Shown here piece after piece: positions 22,681 to 34,440 of a stretch of DNA of 64,000 nucleotides (the first letter of the stretch is position 1; the number at the start of each line of letters is the position of its first letter). Source of the stretch: Rhyacophila brunnea (Eukaryota; Arthropoda; Insecta; Trichoptera; Rhyacophilidae); NCBI GenBank assembly GCA_022495005.1, contig JAGYXB010000610.1, positions 248,001-312,000 of the forward strand, read 5' to 3'. A program made the position numbers and the translations under genes. Under the pieces are notes generated by a model, which made no database searches, was not told the DNA's origin, and saw nothing but the letters and a program-made list of their open reading frames with translations.

Positions 22681-23739
22681 CTTATTGTTCTTATAGATTT
22701 ACCGGTAATGCGTTCTTTCGTTAATCAGGCTTGCTCTAATTTGTAGCGAAATGTACTTATTTTTACGTAAAAATCAAATGATTTTTAAGTCACTCACTTT
22801 CGATAAAAAATGACTTATGAGTACAATGTTTAACATTACTACGAAAATAATCGTGCGTGCCTCGCCATACACGTCACTGCGTTAAAATTGACAGAGTAGA
22901 GTCCATTATTGTTGACACGAATGACTTCTCCATTCCGTAATGTCAAATATACAAAGCGTAAATAATAATTGGACATACTGCTTAACGTGTAAGGTGGGGT
23001 ACCTATCACCCCTGTGACCCAGGTTCGAATATCGGCTGGAGATGCATTCAAGTAGGAACTAAACTACAAGCTAAACTTCCTATGTGCCATTATAGAAAGT
23101 TCAAAGGGTTACCATGTCACTTGGTTAATTAAGCTTATTATGAACCGATGTTGCAGGTATGTAATCATTTATATCGATTGGACTAGAATTCAAATACATG
23201 CGTGCATGGGAACTCCATAATTAACAATGATCTTGCTTATAATAGGGAATGGGACGGTTCGGCGTTACCAACTGGACGATGGACAACTGTACGCCGTACA
23301 GATATAATATGTCCATATTTTGTAAAAAAAAATAGTAAGTACATAATAAAATATACTTATATAATTTCGCAAAATATATACTATAATTTATAACTTCCAA
23401 AACCATACAAACAATATAAAAAAAAACAAATAATCACTTACAGAATCTTATAAATTAAAATGATATAGGTATATAAATGATTTTATTCTACTTTACTTCG
23501 GTGTCTTGTTCTAATTTTAAAATACAATATAATAAAAAATAAATGATCTAACGTTAAAACCACGCAGTTATGAGTAGTTTAATTTTAAAACAGCAGTTGG
23601 CAACCAATAGGCCGCGAGCCGAATACTGCCCAAACGTAATTATTTACAGTTGGTTGACTATACTTCGTACTAACATTATATACATCTCGTAATAAATTTT
23701 GAAATAAACTATTATTGTCACAAACTATATGTGTTTTCT
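22681..23739. other. No gene seen; possible tRNA-like scrap
   Basis: GACCCAGGTTCGAATATCGGC at 23017-23037 resembles a box-B region without a matching box A or cloverleaf; it may be SINE debris. The frames at 22839-23051 and 23202-23406 show no domains. Confidence 0.35.
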
Positions 23740-23800
23740 AATGTATTTAAGTTTTACACGCGACCCGAGTTTCGCCTTTCGGCGTCTTCAGACTTAAGGA
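23740..23800 (-). repeat. Family H copy, hammerhead-like 3' part
   Basis: The reverse complement of 23762-23791 reads CTGAAGA, then CGCC-GAAA-GGC, GAAAC, and TCGGGTC. The hairpin has a GNRA (GAAA) loop, and here a C-G pair replaces the U.G seen in other copies. Flanking GTGTAAAACTTAAATACATTAG on that strand resembles the sequence downstream of 30264. Confidence 0.6.
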
Positions 23801-24031
23801 CACAACAATGTTAAAAATGACAAATGCACACTGACACAGAATATAATAAATTCTTGATTAAAAGTATACCAAATTGATACATTAAAATCGTGAAAACATT
23901 ATTATTAAGTGAAAGAATACATAGAAAATTAAAATTTTTACATTTTTAAAATCTTGTCAATTATAATGTAGGCTTGTGAAAATATGTATACGTAATAAAA
24001 TAATAAAATTATATTAATTGACTCCTATATC

Positions 24032-24645
24032 CAGTGACGTCCCGTGGGGGTAGGCAGATTGAGCGTCGCTTGGGGGCGGCAGTTACTCGAAGGGCGGTAA
24101 ATCGAGAAGAATCATTAGGTATATATAGACATAGGTACCTAAACTTAATAATCGCGGAAATATCTCTCCAGTAAAAAAATCAGCTCACTGGTTGAAAACA
24201 AAATGTATTAATTAACATATAATGTTTAACCGCAGTGTTTATTTGTCGGGTTTGCGATGTCTAGTTTACTTCCGTTGTCTTTGGATGTCACATCCTTGAT
24301 GACCAGCAATGACACTTGCAGATTGCAGAATTATTTTTGAATTACCGATAGGTACATATTTACCTAATTATTTTATCCAAATATTTTTGCCAGTCATTCG
24401 CGAGTTTAAAAATTGTCAGGTGTATATTTAAATGTATCTGAAAACCGTGGACTCGCAATATTGTCTATTCAAGTAAAAATGGCATTTAAATTAGATTGAG
24501 TGGTATATATTTTGTTAGTAATGTGTCCATACAACACATTTCTTAGATATTGGAGTCATGGAAGGATGATAAAAAATACTGTTTAAAAAATAGGGTTGCA
24601 TTTTGGCGCTGTCTAGGGGCCGCATTTTGGCTAGGGACGTCACTG
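24032..24645. mobile_element. hAT-type MITE, 614 bp, perfect 8-bp duplication
   Basis: Opens CAGTGACGTCCC and closes GGGACGTCACTG, an exact 12-bp inverted repeat. It is flanked on both sides by CCTATATC (24024-24031 and 24646-24653). The perfect 8-bp duplication fixes the ends and points to hAT superfamily mobilisation. The interior has GC-rich subterminal patches (…GGGGGCGGCAG…, …AGGGGCCGCATTTTGG) and an AT-rich middle with no transposase frame. Confidence 0.92.
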
Positions 24646-26785
24646 CCTATATCACAGATTTGTGTTGATAATGCTTATTCTCAAATGACTGGTTGATCGC
24701 CACACAACCGTTTTCTTCCGAGGTACAGATATTGTATAAAAACGTTATTTACTGAAAAGGTTGCTTCCTCCTGTCTTAGAATATAATAATATGATACACT
24801 CATAATAATACAGTTTGAAGACATGCTCGTAGATGAATTACTCTAAATTCTCCAATTCGGTTAGTTGACCCCCGTTTGACATTGTCCACGGAAGTTTCTC
24901 ACAGTGGTCCAAAATAAAAGTCCAAACTCCAAAGCATCCGGATCGAATCGTCTAACTCGCAATCACGTTCTCTTCTGATCGGATTCCGATTATTTGTCTG
25001 CATCTTCAGACCCAACCGTTTTACCGTTTCGATTGTGTTTCTTTTTACTTCCCGTAATTTTATTAATGGCATTTAACTATGGTCATATTTTAACGATTAT
25101 GTTGTGACTAATAAAAATCAGTTTGCAAAGTTAATTTGTTATGGAATTTGTTTTTTTTTGTATTCTGTTTATATGAGAAGTAGTGATATTTTATTTTCAT
25201 TATTTGCGCATTGTATGCTATATTCTATCTTGGTTTCATTATTGAATCAGTTTGAGATGTTGTTTACATTTACCCTTAATTGCAGCAAAGAACTGTATTA
25301 TTCTTTATATTTTTGATGTAAATGAAATTTTATTTAAAAACTTACAGTTCTCTGTAGTGAAGAAAGTGTGCTGACAAAATAGTTATAATTTTTATTCACA
25401 GTGTTAAATTATAATAATATTAAACATTAAAAATGTGTTCGAGTAGAAAATTAATATGTACCTACATTAAAGGGTTACCATCATGCATTTAATTGTGAAA
25501 AGTTGAATAAACATAATATTTTATGTATATTAATAATACTACACACAATGTGTTTCATTACACCAGCATTCCCAACTAGAATTTGGGGTTGAATTCAAAA
25601 CTTACAAAATTTGCACCCTCTTTTTAAATATAAAAACATAATCAAACGAACTTTCAATTGCATAACTAAAGTTTATTATCCTTGCATAGAATAGATTCTT
25701 TTAATTTTATTAGTTAATCTTTGTAGAGCTTTATGTGTGTATTGATATCAATGTTCAGTACACGTGATTCTGTAAATCAACAAAAAGTTTATAATTATTG
25801 CTAAAAAGAATTATACATTATCAGGCCTTGTCACCCATGACAGTATTGTAGAGAATGGGTTCAATAGTAAAAATAATGTCTCAAATTCCATCTAATCCTA
25901 GGTCGATAGTTTTATTTGTTAATCATATATTTAGTGGAATGGTAATAAAGGATCATTTGAGAATAAGGCCTCATTTACATAATGTTGAAATCAGTTATGT
26001 AGAATTTCCTATCGCAACTTTCAATTTAATTTACCTATTCATTTTGGTGACAGATGTATTTGTATTTGTCTAACTCGTTTGACATGGATTTTTAACATTC
26101 GGAAATATAAAATACTTAAACTATTCTTCGAAATAATCCATTTTTCTTTTATTCGTTAGACGTATGTTATACGGTGCCCTGGAAACGATTCAAAGTGTAT
26201 CGTTTTAGTCCAGCTTTTTGTTAAACTAAAGCTCTAATTGCAGAGCTTTAATGACATGCAAAACTATTGTATTCGTTCACGGAGCTTAATCCTTTAAGCA
26301 CGACCGCCCACTATCTATCTCCATCCCAGCAACCATCGATTGTTCGCAATCACTTTAACCTAGTGATTTGGCTTGTTCATTGTTTCGACTTATCACTGGG
26401 TTACAAAGCTATCGGCGACTTAACTGTTTAACGCTTAAAAACCGGTGATCACCCGTTTATATTGAATTTTACTTTTTGACTTTTATTTTGAGACTGAGAA
26501 AAGAGTAAATATATCCGTGGATGTCATCGATTTACTTTTAGATTTAACTGATATTGAGCATTTCACTATTCGATATCTATAAACATGAAAATACTTCGTA
26601 TATATTTTTATAGGTAAAATGCTGTTTCTATGCAAAAAGGCGTGGTTACTCGTTGAATCTATAGGTACGATTATGATTTCAGAATAAGTTAAGTCATTAT
26701 TAAGATACATTTTAAATCTAAAATAAAGATAAACATCGTTAATACGTCATCTCACAGATGTGAGTCTTTAAATTTATCTAAATAA
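24646..26785. other. AT-rich DNA, no gene seen
   Basis: Frames at 25104-25316 and 25855-26073 are hydrophobic or mixed and lack domains. A short stem AAAGCTCTAATTGCAGAGCTTT lies at about 26228-26249. A GC-richer patch at 26280-26440 has no exon signature that I can defend. Confidence 0.4.
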
Positions 26786-26995
26786 ATGAAGCGCTCTATA
26801 GTCGAGCGGTTACCGTGTCGGCTTATAATATCATGGGTCCCGGGCTCGATTCCCGGGTCTGGAAAATTCACGTGTTGTTTTTCAATTTAAGTTGAAAGTA
26901 GAAATCCATTTCTCGTAAAAACAAAAATCTGTTAATACGACCTCCACCCTGTGGAGGCGCATAATATGATCGTCTTAGGATCGGACAACGGACTT
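26786..26995 (+). mobile_element. tRNA-derived SINE family 1, best copy
   Basis: Head at 26786-26863: GCGCTCTATAGTCGAGCGG (tRNA-like 5' half with a box-A-like segment) and box B in CCCGGGCTCGATTCCCGGG, then TCTGGAAAATTC. Body: ACGTGTTGTTTTTCAATTT. Tail: CCATTTCTCGTAAAAAC, CTCCACCCTGTGGAGGC (a 7-bp hairpin) and GATCGTCTTAGGATCGGAC. Copies: 4043-4190 (-), 16432-16625 (+), 19325-19795 (-, interrupted), 36335-36505 (-), 55345-55445 (+). It is not a functional tRNA: the 5' and 3' arms do not form an acceptor stem. Family name left open. Confidence 0.82.
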
Positions 26996-27119
26996 GTTTT
27001 AAAACAAAATATATAAAATTTACGTGTCTGTCTTTGATTTAAAAATATTTGCACTTTGATAAGCGTTTCGTGATATCTAAGCACAATATATAGATAGTGT
27101 TATTTTTTTAATAATTTGT

Positions 27120-27350
27120 ATGTCTATTTGTTACGTTATAACTCAACGACTACTGGACCAATGTCTATGAAGCTTGTATAGCTTATAGACTACATTGTCA
27201 GTACCAATTGAGTCGAGTCTCATATCAATGCGTCAAAGCCTTCCGAAGTTAAAAATAGCGCAATGTATAAAGTGCTTAGAAAGTAGCGATGGAATGGTGA
27301 GGTGAGGTGCGGATAGATTTGTACGCGCCTCAATCCAACCGTTGTCTAAC
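27120..27350. repeat. Possible mobile-element-derived segment
   Basis: TTATAACTCAACGACTACTGGACCAATGTC followed by ATGAAGCTTGTATAG resembles a sequence style often seen in insect Helitron-like repeats ('…CGACTGGACCGATTTTGATGAAATT…'). No Helitron ends or second copy were found in this window, so this is only a suggestion. Confidence 0.2.
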
Positions 27351-27915
27351 TCATTGATTCGGGGGAAAATCAAATTGAATCAGTCAATTTCTTCATTCTG
27401 TACCTATACCTGTCGGTATTTCAGCTACCGCTATTAGATATATTATAATACAAATTAATCTGCTTATCTCTAACAACAAATGTGTCAACGAAAATCATAT
27501 TTAAAATCTCAGATTCACTTACCTAATAATTGTTTATTAATGAATCAAAGCAAATCTCAATATCTCTATATAAACTAATATAACCGTCTTGGAAGAGAAT
27601 GCTTGGTTATAATAAATAAATTCGTAAATTTAAAAAATATAAAAGATTCACGGTTTTTTTTAAATCCATTCTTTTCAGTAAGTACATACAATATCGTTAA
27701 TACGTAACGTCATCCATTAACTTCCGTAAATTCGTTCAAAATGCAACAGACTAGCTTTAAATTGAATAAAAACTCATCTGACGATGAGAGAGTTTTGTTT
27801 AATTTTTTTTTTTGGAAATTTATTCAACAAACTACACTAGTTTTATTTGTTTACTTATAGACTTACAAAAATCAAAATAGTGCCCATAGAGTAAATGATA
27901 CGCCCTGTCGCGCAC

Positions 27916-28088
27916 GCCCCGTCCAGCGTATGCACGTTAAGCGGAGCGTTGAGCGGCGTGCGCAACTCAAACGTATAACCGTTTGTGAAAATGTTCGTAG
28001 ACAGCGTCTTTTTTTGGTTATACGTTTATACGTTTGAATTGCGCGCGCCGCTCAACGCTCCGCTGAACGCGCCTACGTTGGACGGGGC
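27916..28088. mobile_element. GC-rich foldback element, 173 bp
   Basis: GCCCCGTCCAGCGTATGCACG … GCGGAGCGTTGAGCGGCGTGCGC … AAACGTATAACC is mirrored by GGTTATACGTTT … GCGCGCCGCTCAACGCTCCGC … CCTACGTTGGACGGGGC. Arms of about 65-70 bp flank a short loop (about 27981-28015). The composition is far GC-richer than the surroundings. No duplication could be defined. It could be a MITE or foldback; the RNA would form a strong hairpin. Confidence 0.72.
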
Positions 28089-28549
28089 CTAAGTGTGTGC
28101 AACTACGTGTTATCGCTGTGTATAACGGGATCGCCAAGATGACATATTGAGCGTAAAAGACACTCTGGTATATAAAAGAATTCATGTCATCGTAACAATA
28201 TTATATTATGACATTTTTTGCTCCAAACTTCTTAATGAGAAACTTTTTACGGAGTAAATTAGTAATTTACGCGGTGAAGAAAACTTTACGTCGCGTATAA
28301 TGACTTTGACGCAAAGCAAGCGTGTCAGTTTTCTTCTGAAATCATCAGTTGTGGCGTCATAGTCGAAAAAAACACATGTTTTTGTGTGTTGTCCGTCTAA
28401 GCGGTATGACATTATCACTATAATGTCATCATCAACACCGTCATTGACCAATGGTGAAGGCTCGATAAGTCAAAATTTGAGAATTACATATGGAATTAAT
28501 AAATAGGTAACAAAAGTAAAACAAAACAATGTGGACATACAATATTCAT
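28089..28549. other. No gene seen; 81-codon reverse frame
   Basis: The reverse frame at 28206-28451 has no recognisable domain. Nothing else is supported. Confidence 0.3.
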
Positions 28550-29090
28550 ATCAAAATTCACGACGTTCACAACATAAAATTGACATTATAACAAAATATA
28601 TTACCCTCCCAAGAGATAAAAAGAAAAAGTAAAAAAACATAAACGATTGTATACTATTGTAAAATAAAATTACAAAAACAAAATTCACAGCACGTTACTG
28701 AAAAAACAGCGTCTTTGGGGAGCGCATTGACTAGTCTTGCATCCCTCGCTAATGGTGCCTGATAGGCTTGACACGAAGAAACAGCTCTGACCCAGAACGT
28801 AGACAATTATTGACAAGCGCTTATAAATTTTAATTCTTTAGGGCGCCAGGATTGGAAATAATCTCTCGTGATAGCAGGCAAAAATGTCTCAAGGGCAGAA
28901 GTGACCTACGAGATTCAAGATAGTGAAATGTGGTCATGCCTAGTAGAAATACAGTTGGAAAATAATCGTTTGACGAACTATTAAAAGGGAAATAAGTATA
29001 TGTCTTAAAATAAAGACATCGAAGAAATTTCTCCTGTACTCGCTGTAAAATGGGCTTGTAGGAAACTTCATAAGGACCCATATTCAAGAA
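28550..29090 (-). pseudogene. Jockey-like LINE, RT C-terminal remnant
   Basis: The reverse frame from about 29087 reads MNMGPYEVSYKPILQRVQEK, FLRCLYFK, then LLGMTTFHYLESRRSLLPL and LLSREIISN. This matches the Jockey-clade region after the RT core: 'W.P.Y…RVQ..FLR.L…', then 'L..RR…L..L…I..P..L'. The reading continues with frame damage to about 28700 (FLRVKPIRH-type basic segment), and the AT-rich DNA to 28550 is probably 3' UTR. Catalytic RT motifs and endonuclease are missing. Clade call is by pattern only. Confidence 0.72.
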
Positions 29091-29214
29091 TACATACTAC
29101 GCACTAACGAGATGTAGAGTAATACTTACACAACATATGTGAGAAAATGTGTAAAATTTATCGATATAATTTCATATTATATATAAACTAATAATTATAA
29201 AATTATTGATATAT

Positions 29215-29752
29215 TTATTTATTTATAAAAAACAGTATTACGGCATTACAGCTTTTGGCCAATGCGCCATAATACATAATACATACAAATATATAAAAAT
29301 ATCTTAATTACAAATAACAACTAATATGACAAGAAAGTGGAAAAGACAGCATGTGTAAATATTAAAGAAATATGATAATATATACAATTATAAATTTATC
29401 CTATTTAAAACGTCTACAAACATTATATAATTAATAAAAAACAAATCAACCTTTATGGTGCCATCAAATATATGTACAAGGTTTCCCCAAGTATCAATAT
29501 AAAATACCTTCTCCAGTCCTCTGGATACCTCAAAAACACAGCGACTGCATAACCTCTTTGGATTTTTATGCTTATTCGTTATCTCAGGTACTCAGTTGAA
29601 CGGTACTCACATGTTTTATCAGTCAAGCGACGACTGATCTCAGCCACCGTCTTTAAATCAGAGGGTCCCCAGGGTCCAAATGTCTCGAAACCCAGGGAAC
29701 ACACGATATAAATAGGTGACAGACAGTCGTAGTTTTTGGCTTTATTAGACTC
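29215..29752 (-). pseudogene. Non-LTR retrotransposon C-terminal remnant ('ETFGPWGP' type)
   Basis: From 29752 on the reverse strand: ESNKAKNYDCLSPIYIVCSL, GFETFGPWGPSDLKTVAEI, SRRLTDKTCEYRSTEYL, a stop, RISIKIQRGYAVAVFLR. These are the standard blocks 'ETxGxWGPEA…', '…R(L/I)…TGDPRS…YLxQR(I/L)SxAIQRGNAxxV' that close many LINE polyproteins. One stop lies between the blocks. The sequence down to 29215 would be the 3' UTR, ending in T-rich (reverse A-rich) DNA at about 29215-29230. The other domains are absent. Confidence 0.78.
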
Positions 29753-30084
29753 GACTAAATGAGCTGCTTAATTAACCTGACGATTCAATTGATTTATTCA
29801 GATGAGTGTTAACATACCAAAATATACATTTACCAAATTTTTAATTTGATTTATTTTCAATTTATTTTAATTGAGTGGACATTTACTTGGTAGAGTTACA
29901 TTTAACAAAATGCTAATATAAATTAAATTAAATCATACAGGGTCCCGTATAATTTAATATAATTTATAATATCACTTTGTCATGTATTAGTCGTTGACTA
30001 CTAAACATATTTTTCTGAGTGTGTCTGTATTTTCTCCTAATTTGTTTTTTTTATATTTATTCATTATAATTATTAATAATATAA

Positions 30085-30300
30085 AATACTATCGACCGAG
30101 GGGTACTTGATGGAAATTACTTAATAAAGCTTTTACCTACTTTTCTGTACTTAATAATTTATTATATAAGTTAAAATTAACTGTATTCCTAATTGTCACT
30201 GTGTATTTACCATTGGCGAGTGCGCATAGTATATGAAGATGCCAAAAGGCGAAACCCGGGTCGCAAAAAACGACTAAAATGGAATAGTATAAAACTGAAA
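30085..30300 (+). repeat. Family H, best plus-strand copy
   Basis: 5' part ATACTATCGACCGAGG and GTACTTGATGGAA; 3' part CATTGGCGAGTGCGCATAG, TGAAGA (30234-30239), TGCC-AAAA-GGC (30240-30250), GAAAC (30251-30255), CCGGGTC (30256-30262). The C expected before TGAAGA is an A/T here, so this copy would not be active even if the core is real. The layout repeats at 32588-32735 (minus), and partial copies lie at 2105, 19807, 23740 and 58890. Confidence 0.65.
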
Positions 30301-31204
30301 TCTATTAGAATAATAAATTATTAGTATTTTCGCGTTGAAATAATGCATCTTATCAAACCGTTAAAATTGTCAAGAAGTACCTATTATTTAATGGTTGTGA
30401 TAATTATTTTAACTCTATCTCTCTCTCTCTACAAGAGTCTATGCACTTTGAGTAACAATGTTAGTATTTTTTTTTCTTTCAAAGTTATTTTATTTTTATG
30501 TCTTATTTTCTACGATGTTTTATTTTCTAGGCGTCTCGGCCGTCACAGGGCGCCGCTTTCTTCGAAGTCATCGGCTTTTTATTCAATACTGTTATATTAA
30601 ATAATTATACCGGCTCTCTTTATAATGGACAGGTAGATACGTACTATAGTCAGACCAGTTTCAATAGTACTGTGTTTCGGACATGATTGAAATTCTACGC
30701 TTTTAACGCCTTGTTAACGTAGTCTGATGATGGCATTCCATGTTCGTTAATCAAGGCTAGCTCCAGAGAGAAGATGCTCTGCTAGCGTTACGTATTCTTC
30801 AATATCCTCAATGTCTAAATTAGCTTACCACGCGGACAGTTAATCCACTTTTGGTGAAACGTTTACAAAAGCTTTTCCTGGATGTATGCCTTTTTTCACG
30901 ATTGTTATAATTAATATGAGTTGCATATTAACATAGGATAAACGGAGAAGAAAATTCAAAAAGCTTGTAAACTTTTTTGACTACCGTTGACGTCAGACAG
31001 TATGTCATAATTCGGTAGATTTCATTTTCTGTACTCGTTTGTGTAGACTTGTACCATACCACGCAGGCATATTCGGCCAAATAATGCTAGTTAACAATTT
31101 ACATGCATATAAGAACATGCGCAGGAAACACCGTTGAGGCTAATGACTTAAAAATAACTTTCAAGTCAAGCAGATGTCATTTTGAATAATAAATTAAATA
31201 TAAC

Positions 31205-31495
31205 AACGTTTTAGAACATACATAATTTTGAAAACACTTCTGAGAAAATATATTATAACTTATAACCAATAGAAAAAATCTTTTTGAAAAAAGGAATCGA
31301 AACTGCATCTCTCGGGTTTCGCGCCCATGCACATAGACCACGGTGCTAAAGGCGCCATACTTAATTATGTCAAATTTTAACTAATGGCTCTTAATACTCT
31401 TCTGAAGCGTTTTCCAAATTAAGTTACTATGTTCAATAATTATTAGAATGTTACATTCTTAAATCTTGTGAATTATACGTTTAATAATTCTAATT
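31205..31495 (-). repeat. Inverted-arm repeat with tRNA-like box B inside (family S3)
   Basis: Left arm GAACATACATAATTTTGAAAAC is the inverted form of the right-hand block (CTTCTGAAGCG … ATGTTCAATAATTATTAGAATGTTAC, about 31400-31455). Between them, on the minus strand, lies a tRNA-like head: GGCGCC … GGTCTATGTGC … a decayed GGTTTCGATTCC-like box B at about 31296-31320. The right arm continues into CATTCTTAAATCTTGTGAATTAT, shared with 59880-59915. Related sequence is at 59455-59600 and 59752-59930. Whether this is a SINE with palindromic tail or two overlapping insertions is unresolved. Confidence 0.5.
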
Positions 31496-32587
31496 ATTTA
31501 TCAAGGAAATTTATTTTGAGTATCGATTACCTATATACGCAAAAACTAAAAACAGGCAATATTACCTAATAAATGTCTTATTATATTATCTAAATAATTG
31601 AATTCTTCATCTGACTTTCGTAAAGAGACGCCATCTTAAAGAGATAAACGATTTTCTTGCCATTTGAATAATAAATATACATGTTGACAATATAGGTAAA
31701 TTAACTGCCATTTTATTTATAATTATTTAATTTATACTGTGTCAATTAAAAAATATTTAAACAATTATCGGGAAATCGAAATTTAAAAAATGGCAACGAT
31801 TGACTTACGACTTTCACAACTGTCATTATATTTTGATATATTATGTAGTGTGATTTTTGCGTTATTTAGATTCAACGTAAGTACACATTAAAAGCATTTC
31901 GATTTTAGTGTCTATTTAGTCATAGTTGTTGGACTCTTTCACGATACTAACTCAGTAGAAAGTACATAGGAATATACCTCCAATAACAAAGGCTGCACTT
32001 TGATGGGAGCTTTGTACGAAAGTGCCTAATCATTGACTTGTATAAATACCAACATTGTACGTTAGTACCGAACGCATGATAGACTTGTCATGTCAACATA
32101 TTTTGATAATACCTACAACATGACCTCCTTTTATATTAATAAACTTATCAGGCGAGTACCTGCTATTGTAACAAAGCAAATTAATTTATTTTATAAATAG
32201 TTATTAATCGAGTTAGGTTCTTGGGAGAATTCCGTTATAAAATAGATTAAATAAATAAAGTTGTGTTTTATAATATTTTATTTGACAAAATTAATTTTAT
32301 TTCTTTTGTTCGTTACAATAGGCTGCATAACCATTTTGATTCACTGTATGTTACTTTTATTATATTCGTATTTAATATTTCTTGTCATAGTAACTGAGTC
32401 AGTTTTTTCATATATTGCGCGTTCTTTACTTGACTGAAAATACATACGTTATGAAGGGCATCTGAATGAAACATATGAACATGAAAAGGTTCTTCGACTC
32501 TGATCCATTCATGGTTTCCCAAACTTTTTCTGCTCACCGACAGTTTTTGTCAAAACAAATTTGAATGCAAATGGCAATAGGCAAATG
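31496..32587. other. AT-rich DNA, no feature seen
   Basis: No exon, RNA or repeat edge supported. Confidence 0.5.
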
Positions 32588-32735
32588 GCGACCCGGGTTT
32601 CGCCTTTCGGCATCTTCAGACACTGTGCGCACTCTCACCAATGGTAAATGCCTGCTGACAACGAATACAGTTAATTCTCGCTTATATATATAAGTTAAAT
32701 TCAAATTCCATCAAGTACTCTCGGTTGATAATATT
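32588..32735 (-). repeat. Family H copy with intact hammerhead-like core
   Basis: The reverse complement of 32590-32619 reads CTGAAGA, TGCC-GAAA-GGC, GAAAC, CCGGGTC. This keeps every base expected in the hammerhead catalytic core (CUGANGA, GAAA, UC before the cleavage site). The 5' part on that strand is CAACCGAGAGTACTTGATGG. A SINE begins just beyond it at 32745. Confidence 0.65.
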
Positions 32736-32744
32736 AATATGAAA

Positions 32745-32938
32745 GCGGTTCTCGTGGTGCAATGCGTAAGGCGCTTCCATTCGGGAGGTCTGGGTTGGAT
32801 CCCGGTGAAGACACAATATATTTATTTGATTTTCTCAAAGCCTGGGTGTTTGTGATTGTTAAAAATTACTGACAACCAACCACCTTGTACGAAAAAGCAA
32901 GGACATGGTTATTAATTAATAATTTAAAATATATATGT
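32745..32938 (+). mobile_element. tRNA-derived SINE family 2, second copy with target duplication
   Basis: Head GCGGTTCTCGTGGTGCAATG … GGGTTGGATCCCGG, body CTCAAAGCCTGGGTGTTTG and CCACCTTGTACGAAAAAGC, tail AT-rich. It is bracketed by ATATTAATATGAAA (32731-32744) and ATATTGATATGAAA (32939-32952), a 14-bp duplication with one mismatch. Box B has a C-to-G change (GGTTGGATCC), which would weaken polymerase III recognition. Confidence 0.85.
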
Positions 32939-34078
32939 ATATTGATATGAAAATACATTATTTATAAAAGCTTCTGAATCATAAATACTCGTATATATAC
33001 AAATTCTAGAACATATCTTATGTAAATATTTTCATTGAAGAATTGCTACGTTTTTCAATGTTGTCAGCACTCGGTATGCAATATTAAAAAATCATCTCAC
33101 TGTTTAAGAATATTGCATAATTTGTGCTTTTCATTAGTATGTATTATAGCGCATTAAATTGTGATTAGACGTAAACAATATAACTAGGTTTACTAAATGT
33201 ATTAATAGTACGAATATGATGTATCTACTACGGGTTTTTACAAATACTTAAGAAAATCAAAAATTGTTTTCATACTTAAGCCTATAATTAGTAGGTAGGT
33301 AATAAGGATTTCAACTTCTTATATTGCATTCATTTATAAAAACTAAATTTCAGCTCCCTACCTCAGAGAACCATCGGATGTAAAAACTTGACTGGACTAA
33401 AAGGATAATGCTTGATAATGATTACGCTTAAAAAAATCTCGCATTTAAATTATTTTGATATAAAATAGTGTTATCCATTGATAGATTATTACCTATTATT
33501 TTTGTTTCTACCATGTCATAAATAAACGGTATCGGTAAACGCAAAGATTTTTTATTTTTGAGTTTATGCGATTATGTGATTCTCTACCCATGACACTGTT
33601 GCCACAGACAACACATACAATTCAACCAACTGTGTCGTATAACTGGTTTTGTTTTCACTCAAATCAATGTATTTCAATCGCAGCTAAACGTGTAATAATC
33701 TATCAATCTTCGTTCATAAAATCACTCTGACATAATGTATTGCTTCCGATCGGTATCGGAGAGTCGTATAGATATATTAGATTTTTTTTACATTAGTTCC
33801 ATCCGATGGCAACCTGTTCGAAGACATGTAGAGGGAAGTCTTTATTTTTCAAACACGTTTCGTCTTGAAATTGAAAGTGAATTACGATCGCGATCTTGAG
33901 TCATGACTCAATACAACTCAAGCGCGGATTGATTTTCGTATAGGTATGTAATCGCTATCTATCAAGCCCACCATTAATGCTAAGCACTCCGACTACCTGT
34001 CTTATTTATATTAGCATTGTTTCTCTACTGCTCTCTTTTTTATATTCATGGTGAGGCTTGTACCTATCAGAGGCACCT
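32939..34078. other. AT-rich DNA, no gene seen
   Basis: A slightly GC-richer stretch at 33740-33960 has no open frame of note. Nothing else supported. Confidence 0.45.
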
Positions 34079-34440
34079 AGCGGAAAAATACGAAGCTAGA
34101 AATTTGAGACATTCTTTTGGTAATGTACAATTTCAACTGTATTAATTAATAAATATATATCTGAAAACATTATAAAGATTTTTTTTTATTCAAAAATAAA
34201 AAATTAGAATTTGTTACATATTTATGTCCACAGTTACGTTATTATTACATTATATTTCATAGTCATAATTATTATTAAAATTTAGTTTATTAAGTTTTAT
34301 ATGTTTTGACATAGAGATTTTTGACTAATTCATAGTTTTAATGTATTTTATATTTATTTTAAAAAACATCGATTTTTATAAAAATATGAATGTGTATAAC
34401 TTGAAATCCTTTTTATTTATATCAAATCAAATTATAATTA
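34079..34440 (+). repeat. Dispersed AT-rich repeat (family D), copy 1
   Basis: Starts CCTAGCGGAAAAATACGAAGC and runs through TTTACAATTTCAACTGTATTAATTAATAAATA-type sequence to CTTGAAATCCTTTTTATTT. Collinear with 38893-39275 over its whole length. Non-coding; no terminal repeats seen, so the class is unknown. Confidence 0.65.

Noticed and set aside
30234..30262. Active hammerhead ribozyme at this copy
   Set aside because: The first core C is missing here and stem I cannot be drawn beyond about two pairs; only the family pattern, not this copy, is worth testing.
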